Assembly (NCBI GenBank): GCA_947505055.1
Contig: CANNLO010000067.1
Span: forward strand, 1 to 17,477
Length of the DNA stretch: 17,477 nt
Reading direction: 5' to 3'
Source of the DNA: Methylococcaceae bacterium
GTDB lineage: Bacteria > Pseudomonadota > Gammaproteobacteria > Methylococcales > Methylomonadaceae
Within the stretch, counting starts at the first letter, position 1. Every line of letters begins with the position of its first letter. The notes under the pieces were generated by a model, which saw only the letters and a program-made list of their open reading frames with translations, did no database searches and was not told the origin of the DNA. Positions 7,416-16,226 of the stretch are shown here, one piece after another. Position numbers and translations under genes: made by a program.

Positions 7416-7530
7416 AGGGTGGCGAAGACAACGACCTTATCTGACCCTTACTCGGCTTTTCAATGTATTACCTGATAATCAATGGCCGCTACAGTTAGCA
7501 ATTAGGAGTTGGCGTAATTTTTCGTACCGT

Positions 7531-7557
7531 TTGACCTAAAATCCCGTATTGTACTAG
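7531..7557 (+). promoter_or_regulatory. Weak candidate promoter for the hsd operon
   Basis: TTGACC at 7531-7536 is a good -35 match, but the best -10 choices (TACTAG at 7552 with a 15-bp spacer, or offset versions) are poor. AGGA lies about six bases before the hsdM ATG at 7584. A promoter is expected here because everything downstream to hsdR is tightly packed. Confidence 0.25.
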
Positions 7558-7583
7558 ATGGACTTTTAATCGTTAGGAAAAAC

Positions 7584-9197
7584 ATGTCAGAAGAACAGCG
7601 CCGCCAATTACAACAACAGCTTTGGAATATCGCCAACACCTTGCGCGGCAAGATGGGTGCCGATGAATTTAGAGATTACATTCTCGGTTTTATCTTTTAC
7701 AAATACCTGTCAGAAAAAATACAGCGTTACGCGGATTCAATGCTTGAAGAAGATGGCCTTAAATTTGCGGGGCTGGATGAAAACAGTGAGGAAGGCGCTG
7801 AAGTGATAGAAGCAGTTAAAGACGCCACCGTTAAGGAACTGGGTTATTTCTTAAAGCCCTCGGAACTATTCCATGCCATCGCCATGAAAGGCAATAATCA
7901 GGCAGATACGCATTCACAAGGCGAAGGCTATAACTTCATCCTGCCAGACCTCACCAGAATATTAAAAAACATTGAGCAAAGCACACTGGGCACCGACAGC
8001 GCGGATGACTTTAATAATTTATTCGAAGACCTGGACTTAACGTCATCAAAACTAGGCAACACTGAAAAAGCAAAAAATGAACTGGTCACCAAGGTATTGA
8101 TACACCTTGACCAGATAGACTTCAACTTAAGCGATGCCACCGCCGATGTGCTGGGCGATGCTTACGAATATCTGATTGGCGAATTTGCCAGTGGCGCAGG
8201 TAAAAAAGCCGGTGAATTTTACACCCCGCAGCCGGTATCAATCCTGTTAGCCAAATTGGTAACCAGCCAGAATAAAAACCTTAAAAATGTCTATGACCCC
8301 ACCTGTGGAAGTGGCTCGTTATTGTTGCGGGTAAAACGGGAAGCCGCGCAAGATTACAAAATCAAGATATACGGGCAGGAACTCAACCGCACCACTTACA
8401 ATCTGGCACGGATGAACATGATTCTGCATGGTGTTCATTATGCGGATTTTGATATACGCCAAGAAAACACCTTAGAGCATCCACAGCACCGCGATTTACG
8501 CTTTGATGCTATTGTCGCCAATCCTCCGTTTTCTGCCCATTGGGGCGCTAACCCGCTGTTTATGAGTGATGACCGCTTTAGTGTCTATGGCAGACTCGCG
8601 CCCGGCACCAAAGCAGACATGGCCTTTGTTCAGCACATGGTTTACCAACTGGCGGACGATGGCATTATGGCCTGTGTGTTACCGCATGGCGTGTTATTTC
8701 GCGGCGCGGCAGAAGGGCATATACGCCAGTACCTGATTGAACAACTCAATTGCCTGGATGCCGTGATTGGCTTACCGGCCAATATTTTTTATGGCACCAG
8801 TATTCCCACTTGCGTACTGGTATTTAAAAAATGCCGTAAAAATCCCGATGATATTTTGTTTATTGATGCCAGCCAACACTTTGAAAAAGTCAAAACCCAA
8901 AACAAGCTGTTGCCTGAACATATTGAAACAATTGTTTTGGCTTATAGTAATCGCAGCAATGAACCTAAATACAGCCATGTTGCCTCGTTAGCTGACATTA
9001 AAGTCAACGACTACAATCTGAACATTCCCCGTTATGTTGATACCTTTGAAGCCGAAGACGCAATTGATTTAAACGCGATTGCCACGCAATTGACTGAACT
9101 GGAACAAACCAGTAAAAGCACCGATGCCACCATTGCCGCGTTTTGTTTGGAATTGGGCATTAAGCCGCCGTTTACAGTACAGGGTGGAAGTGTATGA
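7584..9197 (+). CDS. hsdM: Type I restriction-modification methylase subunit
   Basis: A 537-residue N6-adenine methyltransferase subunit. In a type I enzyme two HsdM plus one HsdS methylate the target, and HsdR adds cleavage. The N-terminal helical domain begins with QLWNIANTLRGKMGADEFRD. The entry motif EFYTP is at 211-215, the SAM-binding motif I DPTCGSGS at 238-245, and the catalytic motif IV NPPF at 313-316. Length and order are normal, and no damage is visible. A good ribosome site (AGGA) precedes the ATG. The stop overlaps the hsdS start as ATGA (9194-9197), implying coupled translation. It looks most like the type IC (EcoR124I) branch, judged from the matching HsdR architecture and the N-terminal style. 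Confidence 0.96.
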   Translation: MSEEQRRQLQQQLWNIANTLRGKMGADEFRDYILGFIFYKYLSEKIQRYADSMLEEDGLKFAGLDENSEEGAEVIEAVKDATVKELGYFLKPSELFHAIAMKGNNQADTHSQGEGYNFILPDLTRILKNIEQSTLGTDSADDFNNLFEDLDLTSSKLGNTEKAKNELVTKVLIHLDQIDFNLSDATADVLGDAYEYLIGEFASGAGKKAGEFYTPQPVSILLAKLVTSQNKNLKNVYDPTCGSGSLLLRVKREAAQDYKIKIYGQELNRTTYNLARMNMILHGVHYADFDIRQENTLEHPQHRDLRFDAIVANPPFSAHWGANPLFMSDDRFSVYGRLAPGTKADMAFVQHMVYQLADDGIMACVLPHGVLFRGAAEGHIRQYLIEQLNCLDAVIGLPANIFYGTSIPTCVLVFKKCRKNPDDILFIDASQHFEKVKTQNKLLPEHIETIVLAYSNRSNEPKYSHVASLADIKVNDYNLNIPRYVDTFEAEDAIDLNAIATQLTELEQTSKSTDATIAAFCLELGIKPPFTVQGGSV

Positions 9198-10423
9198 ATA
9201 CGCCAGGCTTACGGTTTAAAGATGATAACGGGCGGGATTTTCCTGATTGGGAGGAGAAGAAAGTTAAAAATGTTCTGGAAAGGTATTCACAGTCCGTTGA
9301 TGTCTACCCAGAAAGCTTTTATCAGGAAATCGGTATCAGGTCTCATGGCAAAGGTATTTTCCATAAACAACCTTTGCCAGGATATAAATTGGGTAACAAA
9401 AGGGTTTTTTGGGTCAAAGAGGAAGCCTTAGTATTTAATATTGTTTTTGCATGGGAGCAGGCAGTTGCAAAGGTCACCCATAAAGAAAAAGGCATGATTG
9501 CATCACACCGTTTTCCTATGTATATCGCAAAAGAAGGTTTGGTTTCTGTTGATTTCGTGCTGGAATTTTTTCTGACAAAAACGGGAAAGATTTTGCTTAG
9601 CTTGGCTTCACCTGGAGGGGCTGGAAGAAACAAGACCTTGGGTCAAAAAGAATTTGAAAATTTGAATATAAAACTTCCAGTATTAAAAGAACAAACCAAA
9701 GTCGCCAATTTTCTGACAGCTGTTGATGAAAAGATTACTCAACTTACAAAAAAATGTGATTTGTTAGCTCAATACAAAAATGGCGTTATGCAACATATTT
9801 TTAGCCAACAACTTCGTTTTAAGGATGATGCTGGGCAAGATTTTCCTGATTGGGAAGAAATTCATTTGGGTGGAGTGTTGAAAGAGCACAAAACACGTAA
9901 TTTAAAAAATGATGTTAAGGAAGTTTTTTCTGTTGCTAAAAATAAAGGCGTTATAAATCAAATTGAACACTTAGGTCGTTCTTATGCATCCAAAGAAACG
10001 TCTAACTACAAAGTGGTTTTCCCAAATGATGTGATATATACCAAAAGCCCGACAAGTAATTTTCCATTAGGCATAATAAAGCAAAATAAACTTGAAAGAA
10101 CTGGCATTGTTTCTGTTCTTTATGGGGTATTCACACCAACAAATAAAGAATTAGGATTATTATTAGACTATTACTTCTTCAATTGGAAAAACACATATAA
10201 CTATTTAAATCCGTTAGCAAAAAAAGGTGCAAAAAACACAATAAATGTTAGTAATGATGATTTTTTAAATGGAGTAGCAATAAATTTACCGTCATCAATC
10301 AAAGAACAAATCAAAATCACCAATTTCCTTACTGCCATCGATGAAAAAATCACCCACACTCAAACCCAACTCAAAGCTGTGAAGCAGTATAAACAAGGCT
10401 TGTTACAGCAACTATTTGTTTAA
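9194..10423 (+). CDS. hsdS: Type I restriction-modification specificity subunit
   Basis: A 409-residue specificity subunit with two half-site target recognition domains, which together set the bipartite DNA site. Each half opens with almost the same sequence: LRFKDDNGRDFPDWEE near residue 6 and LRFKDDAGQDFPDWEE near residue 207. Each closes with a conserved coiled-coil spacer: EQTKVANFLTAVDEKITQL at about 167-185 and EQIKITNFLTAIDEKITHT at about 371-389. Recognition domain 1 is roughly residues 22-160 and domain 2 roughly 223-365; they are unrelated to each other, so the site should be asymmetric. A 17-base exact repeat (9236-9252 and 9839-9855) lies in the duplicated parts and could mediate domain exchange. 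The variable domains are AT-rich compared with hsdM. Specificity cannot be predicted from sequence. Confidence 0.94.
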   Translation: MNTPGLRFKDDNGRDFPDWEEKKVKNVLERYSQSVDVYPESFYQEIGIRSHGKGIFHKQPLPGYKLGNKRVFWVKEEALVFNIVFAWEQAVAKVTHKEKGMIASHRFPMYIAKEGLVSVDFVLEFFLTKTGKILLSLASPGGAGRNKTLGQKEFENLNIKLPVLKEQTKVANFLTAVDEKITQLTKKCDLLAQYKNGVMQHIFSQQLRFKDDAGQDFPDWEEIHLGGVLKEHKTRNLKNDVKEVFSVAKNKGVINQIEHLGRSYASKETSNYKVVFPNDVIYTKSPTSNFPLGIIKQNKLERTGIVSVLYGVFTPTNKELGLLLDYYFFNWKNTYNYLNPLAKKGAKNTINVSNDDFLNGVAINLPSSIKEQIKITNFLTAIDEKITHTQTQLKAVKQYKQGLLQQLFV

Positions 10424-10439
10424 ATCATAGGAAACTATT

Positions 10440-10673
10440 ATGCAAATCACAATTAACATCCCTGATAATTTACCACCCGCCATTGTCCAGAAACAAATAA
10501 GCGAATTTGAGGAAAAACTAAATCGCTTAACGCCAAACCCTAAAGAACAAAAACAACAGGCGATGATGCAACTGATAAAAAAGTGCGCGAGTTTGCCAAC
10601 GCTTGACGAACGCACCCCTGACGAAATTTTAGGCTACGCTGAGAATGCTATGGGGCTGTGGGGAGATAAGTAG
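10440..10673 (+). CDS. vapB: VapB-type antitoxin candidate
   Basis: A 77-residue protein directly before a PIN-domain gene. It opens with a short beta strand (MQITINIPDNLP), followed by helices and a C-terminal segment rich in charged residues (PTLDERTPDEILGYAENAMG) of the sort that wraps a VapC active site. The family of the DNA-binding part is unclear; it may be ribbon-helix-helix-like or lack one. AGGAAA lies about seven bases before the ATG. The gene begins 16 bases after hsdS and its TAG shares one base with the GTG of the toxin gene, so expression is tied to the restriction operon unless an internal promoter exists. The role is assigned mainly from position next to the PIN gene. Confidence 0.7.
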   Translation: MQITINIPDNLPPAIVQKQISEFEEKLNRLTPNPKEQKQQAMMQLIKKCASLPTLDERTPDEILGYAENAMGLWGDK

Positions 10674-11059
10674 TGGTTGTTGATTCTTCCGTTTTGATTG
10701 CCATTCTATTAGCCGAACCCGAAGCAGAAGACTATGCAAAACGGCTGGTTGATACAGATGATATTTACATCAGTGCGGTAAGCATTGTTGAATCATCCAT
10801 GGTGATTGAATATAAAAAAGGCGAGCAGGGAGCAAACCAATACGATGAGCTTTTAAAAATTATTGTCCCGACGATTGTCGCTTTTGATAGCGAACAAGCT
10901 AAATTGGCTCGTGCCGCTTGGCGACAATACGGTAAAGGTCGGCATCCTGCAAAACTAAATTTTGGTGACTGTTGTAGTTATGCGGTTGCTAAATATCTCA
11001 ACAAGCCATTATTGTTTAAAGGTGATGATTTTTCTAAAACTGATTTAATACAAGCATGA
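10673..11059 (+). CDS. vapC: PIN-domain ribonuclease toxin, VapC family
   Basis: A 128-residue PIN-domain protein, the usual VapC length. The acidic metal-binding residues are in place: D4 (VVDSSVLI), E40 (SAVSIVESS), D99 (NFGDCCSYA) and D118 (FKGDDF). VapC toxins are Mg-dependent endoribonucleases, commonly against tRNA or rRNA, held inactive by VapB. The start is GTG at 10673, overlapping the antitoxin stop by one base (TAGTG). The stop overlaps the hsdR start as ATGA (11056-11059). The catalytic set is intact, so the toxin is probably active. Sitting between hsdS and hsdR, it could act as an addiction module holding the restriction operon, or as a second defence layer; both are inference. 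Confidence 0.9.
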   Translation: MVVDSSVLIAILLAEPEAEDYAKRLVDTDDIYISAVSIVESSMVIEYKKGEQGANQYDELLKIIVPTIVAFDSEQAKLARAAWRQYGKGRHPAKLNFGDCCSYAVAKYLNKPLLFKGDDFSKTDLIQA

Positions 11060-13914
11060 CCCAATCCGAATACGCCTTGGAAGAAGCCCTGATTGCCCAG
11101 CTTAAAGGCATGGAATACAGCACTGTGCGTATTGAGTGTGAAGCCGATATGCTGGCTAATTTAAAGCGACAGTTAGAAATCCATAACCAGGATATTACCC
11201 TCACCCAGACTGAATTTGAGCGTCTACTTAATCACCTGAATACTGGCAGCGTCTTTGAGCGGGCTAAAGTATTGCGCGATAAGTTTGCTTTAAAACGCGA
11301 CAATGACGACACGGTTTATATCAGTTTTTTAAATTGTGATGAGTGGTGCATGAATGAGTTTCAAGTTACGCACCAGGTGACCATGGAAGGCAATCGCAAA
11401 AACCGTTATGACGTGACGCTGTTAATCAACGGCCTGCCGCTGGTGCAGATTGAGCTTAAACGGCGCGGTGCCGAGTTGAAAGTGGCGTTTCATCAGGTCA
11501 ACCGTTACCAGCATGATTCTTATGATGCGGGTGCCGGCTTATTTCAGTATGTGCAGTTGTTTATTATCAGCAATGGGGTGAATACCAAGTATTTCTCCAA
11601 TAACCTCAAGCAATCATTCAAGCAAACCTTTTTCTGGACGGATAAGGAGAATAACCGGCTATCGGACTTACACGAATTTACGGCGGAATTTTTAAAACCT
11701 TGCCATATCGCCAAGATGGTCACCCATTACACCGTCATCAATGAAACCAGCAAATGCTTGATGATACTGCGGCCTTATCAGTTTTACGCGACTGAGGCGT
11801 TAGTGGATAGGGTTAAAAATAGCATGGATAACGCTTATATCTGGCACACCACCGGTTCCGGTAAAACGCTGACCTCGTTTAAAGCCAGCCAGATTATTAT
11901 GCGTATGTCCAAGGTGCATAAGGTGTTGTTTGTGGTTGACCGCAAAGACCTGGACTTTCAGACCGCCAATGAATTTAATGCCTTCTGTAAAGGCAGTGTG
12001 GACAGCACCACCAATACGCATAAGCTGGTAGCGCAATTGACGGACGACAGCACCAAGCTGATTGTGACCACGATCCAGAAACTCAATAACGCGATTATGA
12101 AAGAGCGTTATGTTGGCAAGATTGAACACCTGCAAGAAAAAAAGTTTGTGTTTATTTTTGATGAATGCCACCGCAGCCAGTTTGGTGAAACCCACCAGAA
12201 CATCAAGAAATTCTTTAACAACGCGCAAATGTTCGGCTTTACCGGCACGCCTATTTTTGCCGATAACGCCTTCGGTTCCATAGGCAACCAACAAACCACC
12301 GCCTCACTGTTTGGGGACTGCCTGCATAAATATGTGATTGTCGATGCCATCCGTGATGAAAACGTGCTGCGCTTTGCGGTGGAGTATGTCGGCCGGTATA
12401 AACGCAAAGACAGCGCCAATGAGCTGGATATTGACGTAGAGGCGATTGATACCAAGGAACTACTGGAAAGTCCGTATCGCCTGGGTAAGATTACCGATTA
12501 CATTCTGACCCACCACCGGCAAAAAACCAAAACCCCTGATTTTACCGCGATGTTTTGCGTGAGCAGTGTCGCCACGCTGATTAAGTATTATGAGCTGTTT
12601 AAGCTCCAGCAAGCAGACGCTATACGCCCGTTAAAGATTGCCACTATTTTTAGTTATGCGGCCAATGAAGAAGACTCGGAAGCAAATGGTTTAATCAGCG
12701 GCTTGATACCCGAAGAATCGCCGGATTTACCCACCGGTGCGCGTATCAATCAATCCAGCCGTGACAAGCTGGATGAATTTATTGCCGACTATAACGTGCT
12801 GTTTGGCACCAAATACAGCACGAAAGACAGTCAAACGTTTTATAACTATTACCAGGACATTGCCAAGCGGGTGCGCAGCGGTCAGATTGATATATTGCTG
12901 GTAGTGAATATGTTTTTAACCGGGTTTGATAGTCCGCGTCTTAATACCATGTATGTGGATAAAAACCTGAAGTTTCACGGCTTGATACAGGCGTTTTCTC
13001 GCACTAACCGCAATTTGAATGAGAAAAAATCGCAGGGGAATATTGTCTGCTTTCGTAATTTGAAAGGCGCAACCGATGAAGCCATTGCTTTATTTTCCAA
13101 CAAAGACGCCAAAGAAACGGTGTTGGTCGCACCGTATGAAGAGTATGTAAAAGAGTTTAACAACGCCGTTGAAGAGTTACTGGCAATTGCCCCCACGGTA
13201 CAAAGTGTCGATAACTTGCCCAGCGAAAAAGAACAACTGGCGTTTGTGATCCGCTTTAGGGAGTTATTGCGCGTTAAAAATATTCTGACCACGTTTGCCG
13301 ATTTTGATGAGGCTGATTTGAGTTTACCCGCGCAGACCTTTGAAGACTACAAATCCAAGTATCTGGATGTGCATGACAAAGTTAAGAACGACCAGGGCAA
13401 AGACAAAACCTCGATCTTGGAGGATGTGGATTTTGAGTTAAGCCTGATTCACCGTGATGAGATTAACGTGGCTTACATCCTCAATCTGTTAATGACCTTA
13501 AGTAAAATGGCCCCCGAAGACCGGGCGAAACGTCAAAAAGAAATTGTTGATATAGTGGCGGGTGAAATGCAGTTACGCAGCAAGAAATTACTCATTCAGA
13601 CCTTTATTGACGAGAACCTGCCCAACATTAAACCCACTGACAACGTCATTGCAGCGTTTGAATCTTTCTGGGCGGACAACAAACAAAAAGCTTTTAGCGC
13701 CTTATGCGCGGAAGAACAGATTGTACCCGAGCAACTTGAGAAGCTGTTAAATGATTATACCTTTGCCAACCGCCTACCCCGCGAGCAAGAGATTGTCAGC
13801 GCACTCAGCTTTAAACCGAAGATACTGCAACGTAAGTCTATTATTGAACGGGTGGGTGATAAGATTAAGGCGTTTATTGATACGTTTATTGAAGGGATGG
13901 GGGGGAGTGTTTGA
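11056..13914 (+). CDS. hsdR: Type I restriction endonuclease/translocase subunit
   Basis: A 952-residue motor-nuclease subunit that pumps unmethylated DNA past the complex and cleaves it at a distance. The N-terminal nuclease has the PD-(D/E)xK set D119 (NRYDV), E133 and K135 (IELKRRG). The SF2 helicase domains follow: Walker A HTTGSGKT (264-271), DECH box (369-372), TGT motif III (396-398), then NMFLTGFDSPRLNTMYVDK and QAFSRTNRN as motifs V and VI. The C-terminal helical region, to about residue 950, would contact HsdM. Length and order agree with EcoR124I-type (IC) HsdR. No frameshift is visible. Translation is probably coupled to vapC through the ATGA overlap. A fragment of foreign coding DNA starts three bases after the stop, so the transfer unit seems to end here. 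Confidence 0.96.
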   Translation: MTQSEYALEEALIAQLKGMEYSTVRIECEADMLANLKRQLEIHNQDITLTQTEFERLLNHLNTGSVFERAKVLRDKFALKRDNDDTVYISFLNCDEWCMNEFQVTHQVTMEGNRKNRYDVTLLINGLPLVQIELKRRGAELKVAFHQVNRYQHDSYDAGAGLFQYVQLFIISNGVNTKYFSNNLKQSFKQTFFWTDKENNRLSDLHEFTAEFLKPCHIAKMVTHYTVINETSKCLMILRPYQFYATEALVDRVKNSMDNAYIWHTTGSGKTLTSFKASQIIMRMSKVHKVLFVVDRKDLDFQTANEFNAFCKGSVDSTTNTHKLVAQLTDDSTKLIVTTIQKLNNAIMKERYVGKIEHLQEKKFVFIFDECHRSQFGETHQNIKKFFNNAQMFGFTGTPIFADNAFGSIGNQQTTASLFGDCLHKYVIVDAIRDENVLRFAVEYVGRYKRKDSANELDIDVEAIDTKELLESPYRLGKITDYILTHHRQKTKTPDFTAMFCVSSVATLIKYYELFKLQQADAIRPLKIATIFSYAANEEDSEANGLISGLIPEESPDLPTGARINQSSRDKLDEFIADYNVLFGTKYSTKDSQTFYNYYQDIAKRVRSGQIDILLVVNMFLTGFDSPRLNTMYVDKNLKFHGLIQAFSRTNRNLNEKKSQGNIVCFRNLKGATDEAIALFSNKDAKETVLVAPYEEYVKEFNNAVEELLAIAPTVQSVDNLPSEKEQLAFVIRFRELLRVKNILTTFADFDEADLSLPAQTFEDYKSKYLDVHDKVKNDQGKDKTSILEDVDFELSLIHRDEINVAYILNLLMTLSKMAPEDRAKRQKEIVDIVAGEMQLRSKKLLIQTFIDENLPNIKPTDNVIAAFESFWADNKQKAFSALCAEEQIVPEQLEKLLNDYTFANRLPREQEIVSALSFKPKILQRKSIIERVGDKIKAFIDTFIEGMGGSV

Positions 13915-13916
13915 TA

Positions 13917-13994
13917 GGTATCGTAGCCCAGTTGCAGAGCACGGGCCAAGTCAGTAGTAAGCGTGGTTTTACCAACTCCACCCTGTAAAATTTG
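13917..13994 (-). pseudogene. ParA-family ATPase fragment
   Basis: Read on the minus strand this gives QILQGGVGKTTLTTDLARAL then QLGYDT, which is the Walker A region of a ParA/Soj-type partition ATPase. The fragment is about 26 residues. Upstream in its own frame is TAG within a small hairpin, and downstream it runs directly into the 3' end of hsdR, where ParA similarity stops. Both ends of the original gene are therefore gone. The usual signature Lys before GGVGKT is Gln here. It is a scar left by the join between the restriction operon and older DNA. Confidence 0.65.
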
Positions 13995-14008
13995 CTAGTT
14001 TTTACTAG
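13995..14008. other. Small palindrome CTAGT-TTTT-ACTAG
   Basis: A perfect 5-bp inverted repeat with a four-base loop, lying at the upstream edge of the ParA fragment in an AT-rich, otherwise gene-free stretch (13995-14194). It may be an old operator of the lost ParA gene or chance. Another small inverted repeat (ACGCT-GAC-AGCGT, 14093-14105) lies farther on. Confidence 0.3.
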
Positions 14009-14194
14009 AAAAAAGCGACTAAATTTAACCATAAATCTTTGCTATATTATTGTTTTTAAAGTATCTGCTGCCTTAATTGACTGGAAAAACCGACGCTGAC
14101 AGCGTAAAAAATACGGAGTTTTTTCACAATTCAGACCTAAATAATAACTTGTTATGTTTCAATATTCACCACACCCACCAATAGGAAATAACCG

Positions 14195-16174
14195 ATGGTT
14201 GATTTCAAAAAAAGACTGAAGAACAAATTTGTTCCGAAGAAAGTTAATCCGGTGGAAATTTATGATTCACTTGATCGTCGGAGTGAGGCTGGGCCACTAA
14301 GACCTTCCCAAGAAAAAATTCTTGAGGAATGGTTTTCAGAGCGGAAAGAACGAAGTAACAACATAATCAAGCTTCATACTGGAGAAGGGAAAACTCTTAT
14401 TGGTCTTCTTATATTGCAGTCAAAGATAAACTCTGGTGAAGGTCCATGTTTGTATGTATGTCCAAACAAGTATCTCGCTGAACAGGTTCGGCAAGAGGCG
14501 CAAAAATTCGGTATTCCACAGGCCGATATTTCAAAAAACAACGAGCTTCCAGATGATTTCCTCCTTGGAATCAAAATGCTGATTACGCATGTACAGAAGG
14601 TTTTCAATGGAAGAACCATATTTAGACTAAACAATCAGTCTGTAGAAGTTGGAGCTGTAATAATTGACGACTCACATGCTTGCATAGATTCGATAAAAGA
14701 TGCGCTTACCATTAAAGTACCCAAAGATCACGCCCTATACAATAAAGCGATGACATTGTTTAGTGAAGATGTAAGGGATCAAGGTGAGGGAAGCTTTTTA
14801 GAAATAGAGTGTGGCGATTACAACACAATGCTCCCAATCCCGTACTGGAGTTGGTTCGAAAAGCGGAATGAAATCACACAGGCTATTATTGATAGCCGTG
14901 ATGATAAGGAAATCAAGTTTGTTTGGCCCGTAATTAAAGATCAAATCGCCAACTGCCAAGCATTTATTTCAGGAAATGTATTGGAAATATCCCCATCACT
15001 GATGCCAATAGATTGCTTTGGTTCTTTTAGCAGAGCCAAACATCGTGTATTGATGTCCGCAACGACTCAGGATGATTCTTTCTTCATAAAGGGACTTGGG
15101 TTCGATATTACTTCGGTCACAACGCCCCTTACAAATAAGGAGCAAAAATGGTCTGGTGAAAAAATGATCTTAATCCCAGCATTGATCAACGAGAGCCTTG
15201 ATCGCGACACTGTGATTAATTGGCTGGCCAAGCCTAATACAAAGCAGCAGTTTGGGATTGTCGTCTTGACTCCCAGTTTTAGCAAAAATAAACAATATGA
15301 AAAAATCGGTGCCGTAGTTGCTACTACGGTGGACATATTCGACAAAGTAAAGCAATTAAAAGATGGTCATTACGGAGAAACTGTCGTTTTTGTAAACCGA
15401 TATGATGGAATTGATCTGCCTGATAATTCGTGCCGAATACTGATACTTGACTCAAAGCCGTTTTTTGACTCATTGTTGGATCGCTACGAGGAAGACTGTC
15501 GATCTAATAGCGATATTATAAATATTCGGATTGCACAAAAGGTTGAACAAGGCTTGGGGCGTAGTGTAAGAGGTGAAAAAGACTACAGCATTATTGTTCT
15601 TGTTGGCGGCGATTTGGTTAAGTTTGCAAAAAGTCCTATAACGAGCAAATATTTTTCAAGCCAAACTCGGAAGCAAATCGAAATAGGTATGCAGGTGGCC
15701 GAATTTGCTAATGAGGATGCGAACGAAGAAGACCCATATAAAGTGTTAATAGGTCTGATGAATCAAGCTTTGGCGAGAGATGAAGGATGGAAAGAATACT
15801 ATATTGAAGAAATGGAGAAAATTGAAGATGATATAAAAAGGGAAAGTGTTCACGACATTTTGCAGAAAGAGTATCAAGCAGAAAGGTATTTTGCTATGGA
15901 GGATTTTGATAGAGCGTGCAAGATCGCGCAAGAACTATGCGACAAATTTGCGGACGATAAACTTGAGCGAGGCTGGTATTTACAGCAGCTCGCACGCTTT
16001 AAATATCGCAGTAGTAAAACTGAATCTAATCAAATCCAGAAAACTGCATTTCAAAATAACCAACAATTATTGAAGCCTAAAGAAGGTATAAATTATGCGA
16101 AAATCGAGTTTATTAACGAAAATGCGTATTCCAGTGAAAGTTGCCACCCAGTCCACGGGAAAGCTGCCACCTAA
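14195..16174 (+). CDS. SF2 helicase, DinG/XPD-like, C-terminus cut by an IS element
   Basis: A superfamily 2 helicase whose native sequence ends near residue 642; residues 643-659 are IS DNA read in frame. Motifs in order: Q-motif-like LRPSQEKIL (35-43), Walker A TGEGKT (62-67), DDSH in place of DEAH (158-161), SATT (288-291), motif V FVNRYDGIDLPD (399-410) and motif VI QGLGRSVRGEKDY (452-464). The RYDGIDLPD and QGLGRxxRG forms point to the DinG/XPD (helicase_C_2) class. No Fe-S cysteine set is evident. Residues about 540-640 are helical and TPR-like. AGGA precedes the ATG by nine bases. It has its own 280-bp upstream gap and no partner gene at the 5' side; any partner may lie past the IS elements. 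It is probably non-functional or altered. A defence role is a guess from context. Confidence 0.82.
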   Translation: MVDFKKRLKNKFVPKKVNPVEIYDSLDRRSEAGPLRPSQEKILEEWFSERKERSNNIIKLHTGEGKTLIGLLILQSKINSGEGPCLYVCPNKYLAEQVRQEAQKFGIPQADISKNNELPDDFLLGIKMLITHVQKVFNGRTIFRLNNQSVEVGAVIIDDSHACIDSIKDALTIKVPKDHALYNKAMTLFSEDVRDQGEGSFLEIECGDYNTMLPIPYWSWFEKRNEITQAIIDSRDDKEIKFVWPVIKDQIANCQAFISGNVLEISPSLMPIDCFGSFSRAKHRVLMSATTQDDSFFIKGLGFDITSVTTPLTNKEQKWSGEKMILIPALINESLDRDTVINWLAKPNTKQQFGIVVLTPSFSKNKQYEKIGAVVATTVDIFDKVKQLKDGHYGETVVFVNRYDGIDLPDNSCRILILDSKPFFDSLLDRYEEDCRSNSDIINIRIAQKVEQGLGRSVRGEKDYSIIVLVGGDLVKFAKSPITSKYFSSQTRKQIEIGMQVAEFANEDANEEDPYKVLIGLMNQALARDEGWKEYYIEEMEKIEDDIKRESVHDILQKEYQAERYFAMEDFDRACKIAQELCDKFADDKLERGWYLQQLARFKYRSSKTESNQIQKTAFQNNQQLLKPKEGINYAKIEFINENAYSSESCHPVHGKAAT

Positions 16175-16194
16175 ACCGGTGAAAGCTGCCACCC
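16131..16194. repeat. Three terminal repeats of IS21-family element 1
   Basis: Units start at 16131, 16153 and 16176 (period 22-23). They read CCAGTGAAAGTTGCCACCC, CCACGGGAAAGCTGCCACC and CCGGTGAAAGCTGCCACCC. Multiple short repeats inside the end are typical transposase-binding sites of IS21-family elements. Confidence 0.85.
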
Positions 16195-16226
16195 CATCGG
16201 AGAGGAGCGACGCGGGAGGTTTATTT

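Noticed and set aside
7413..7440. Possible second ParA trace reading RVAKTTTL
   Set aside because: Only eight residues resemble GGVAKTTT and the following sequence does not look like ParA; too short to support, although it is curious given the fragment at 13917.
11800..12455. Long antisense open frames within hsdR
   Set aside because: They lie opposite well-conserved helicase motifs, have no family-like motifs and no ribosome site; they are shadows of hsdR.
16131..16194. CRISPR-like short repeats
   Set aside because: There are only three units, they are imperfect, and the gaps are 3-4 bases instead of full spacers; they fit IS21 terminal binding sites.
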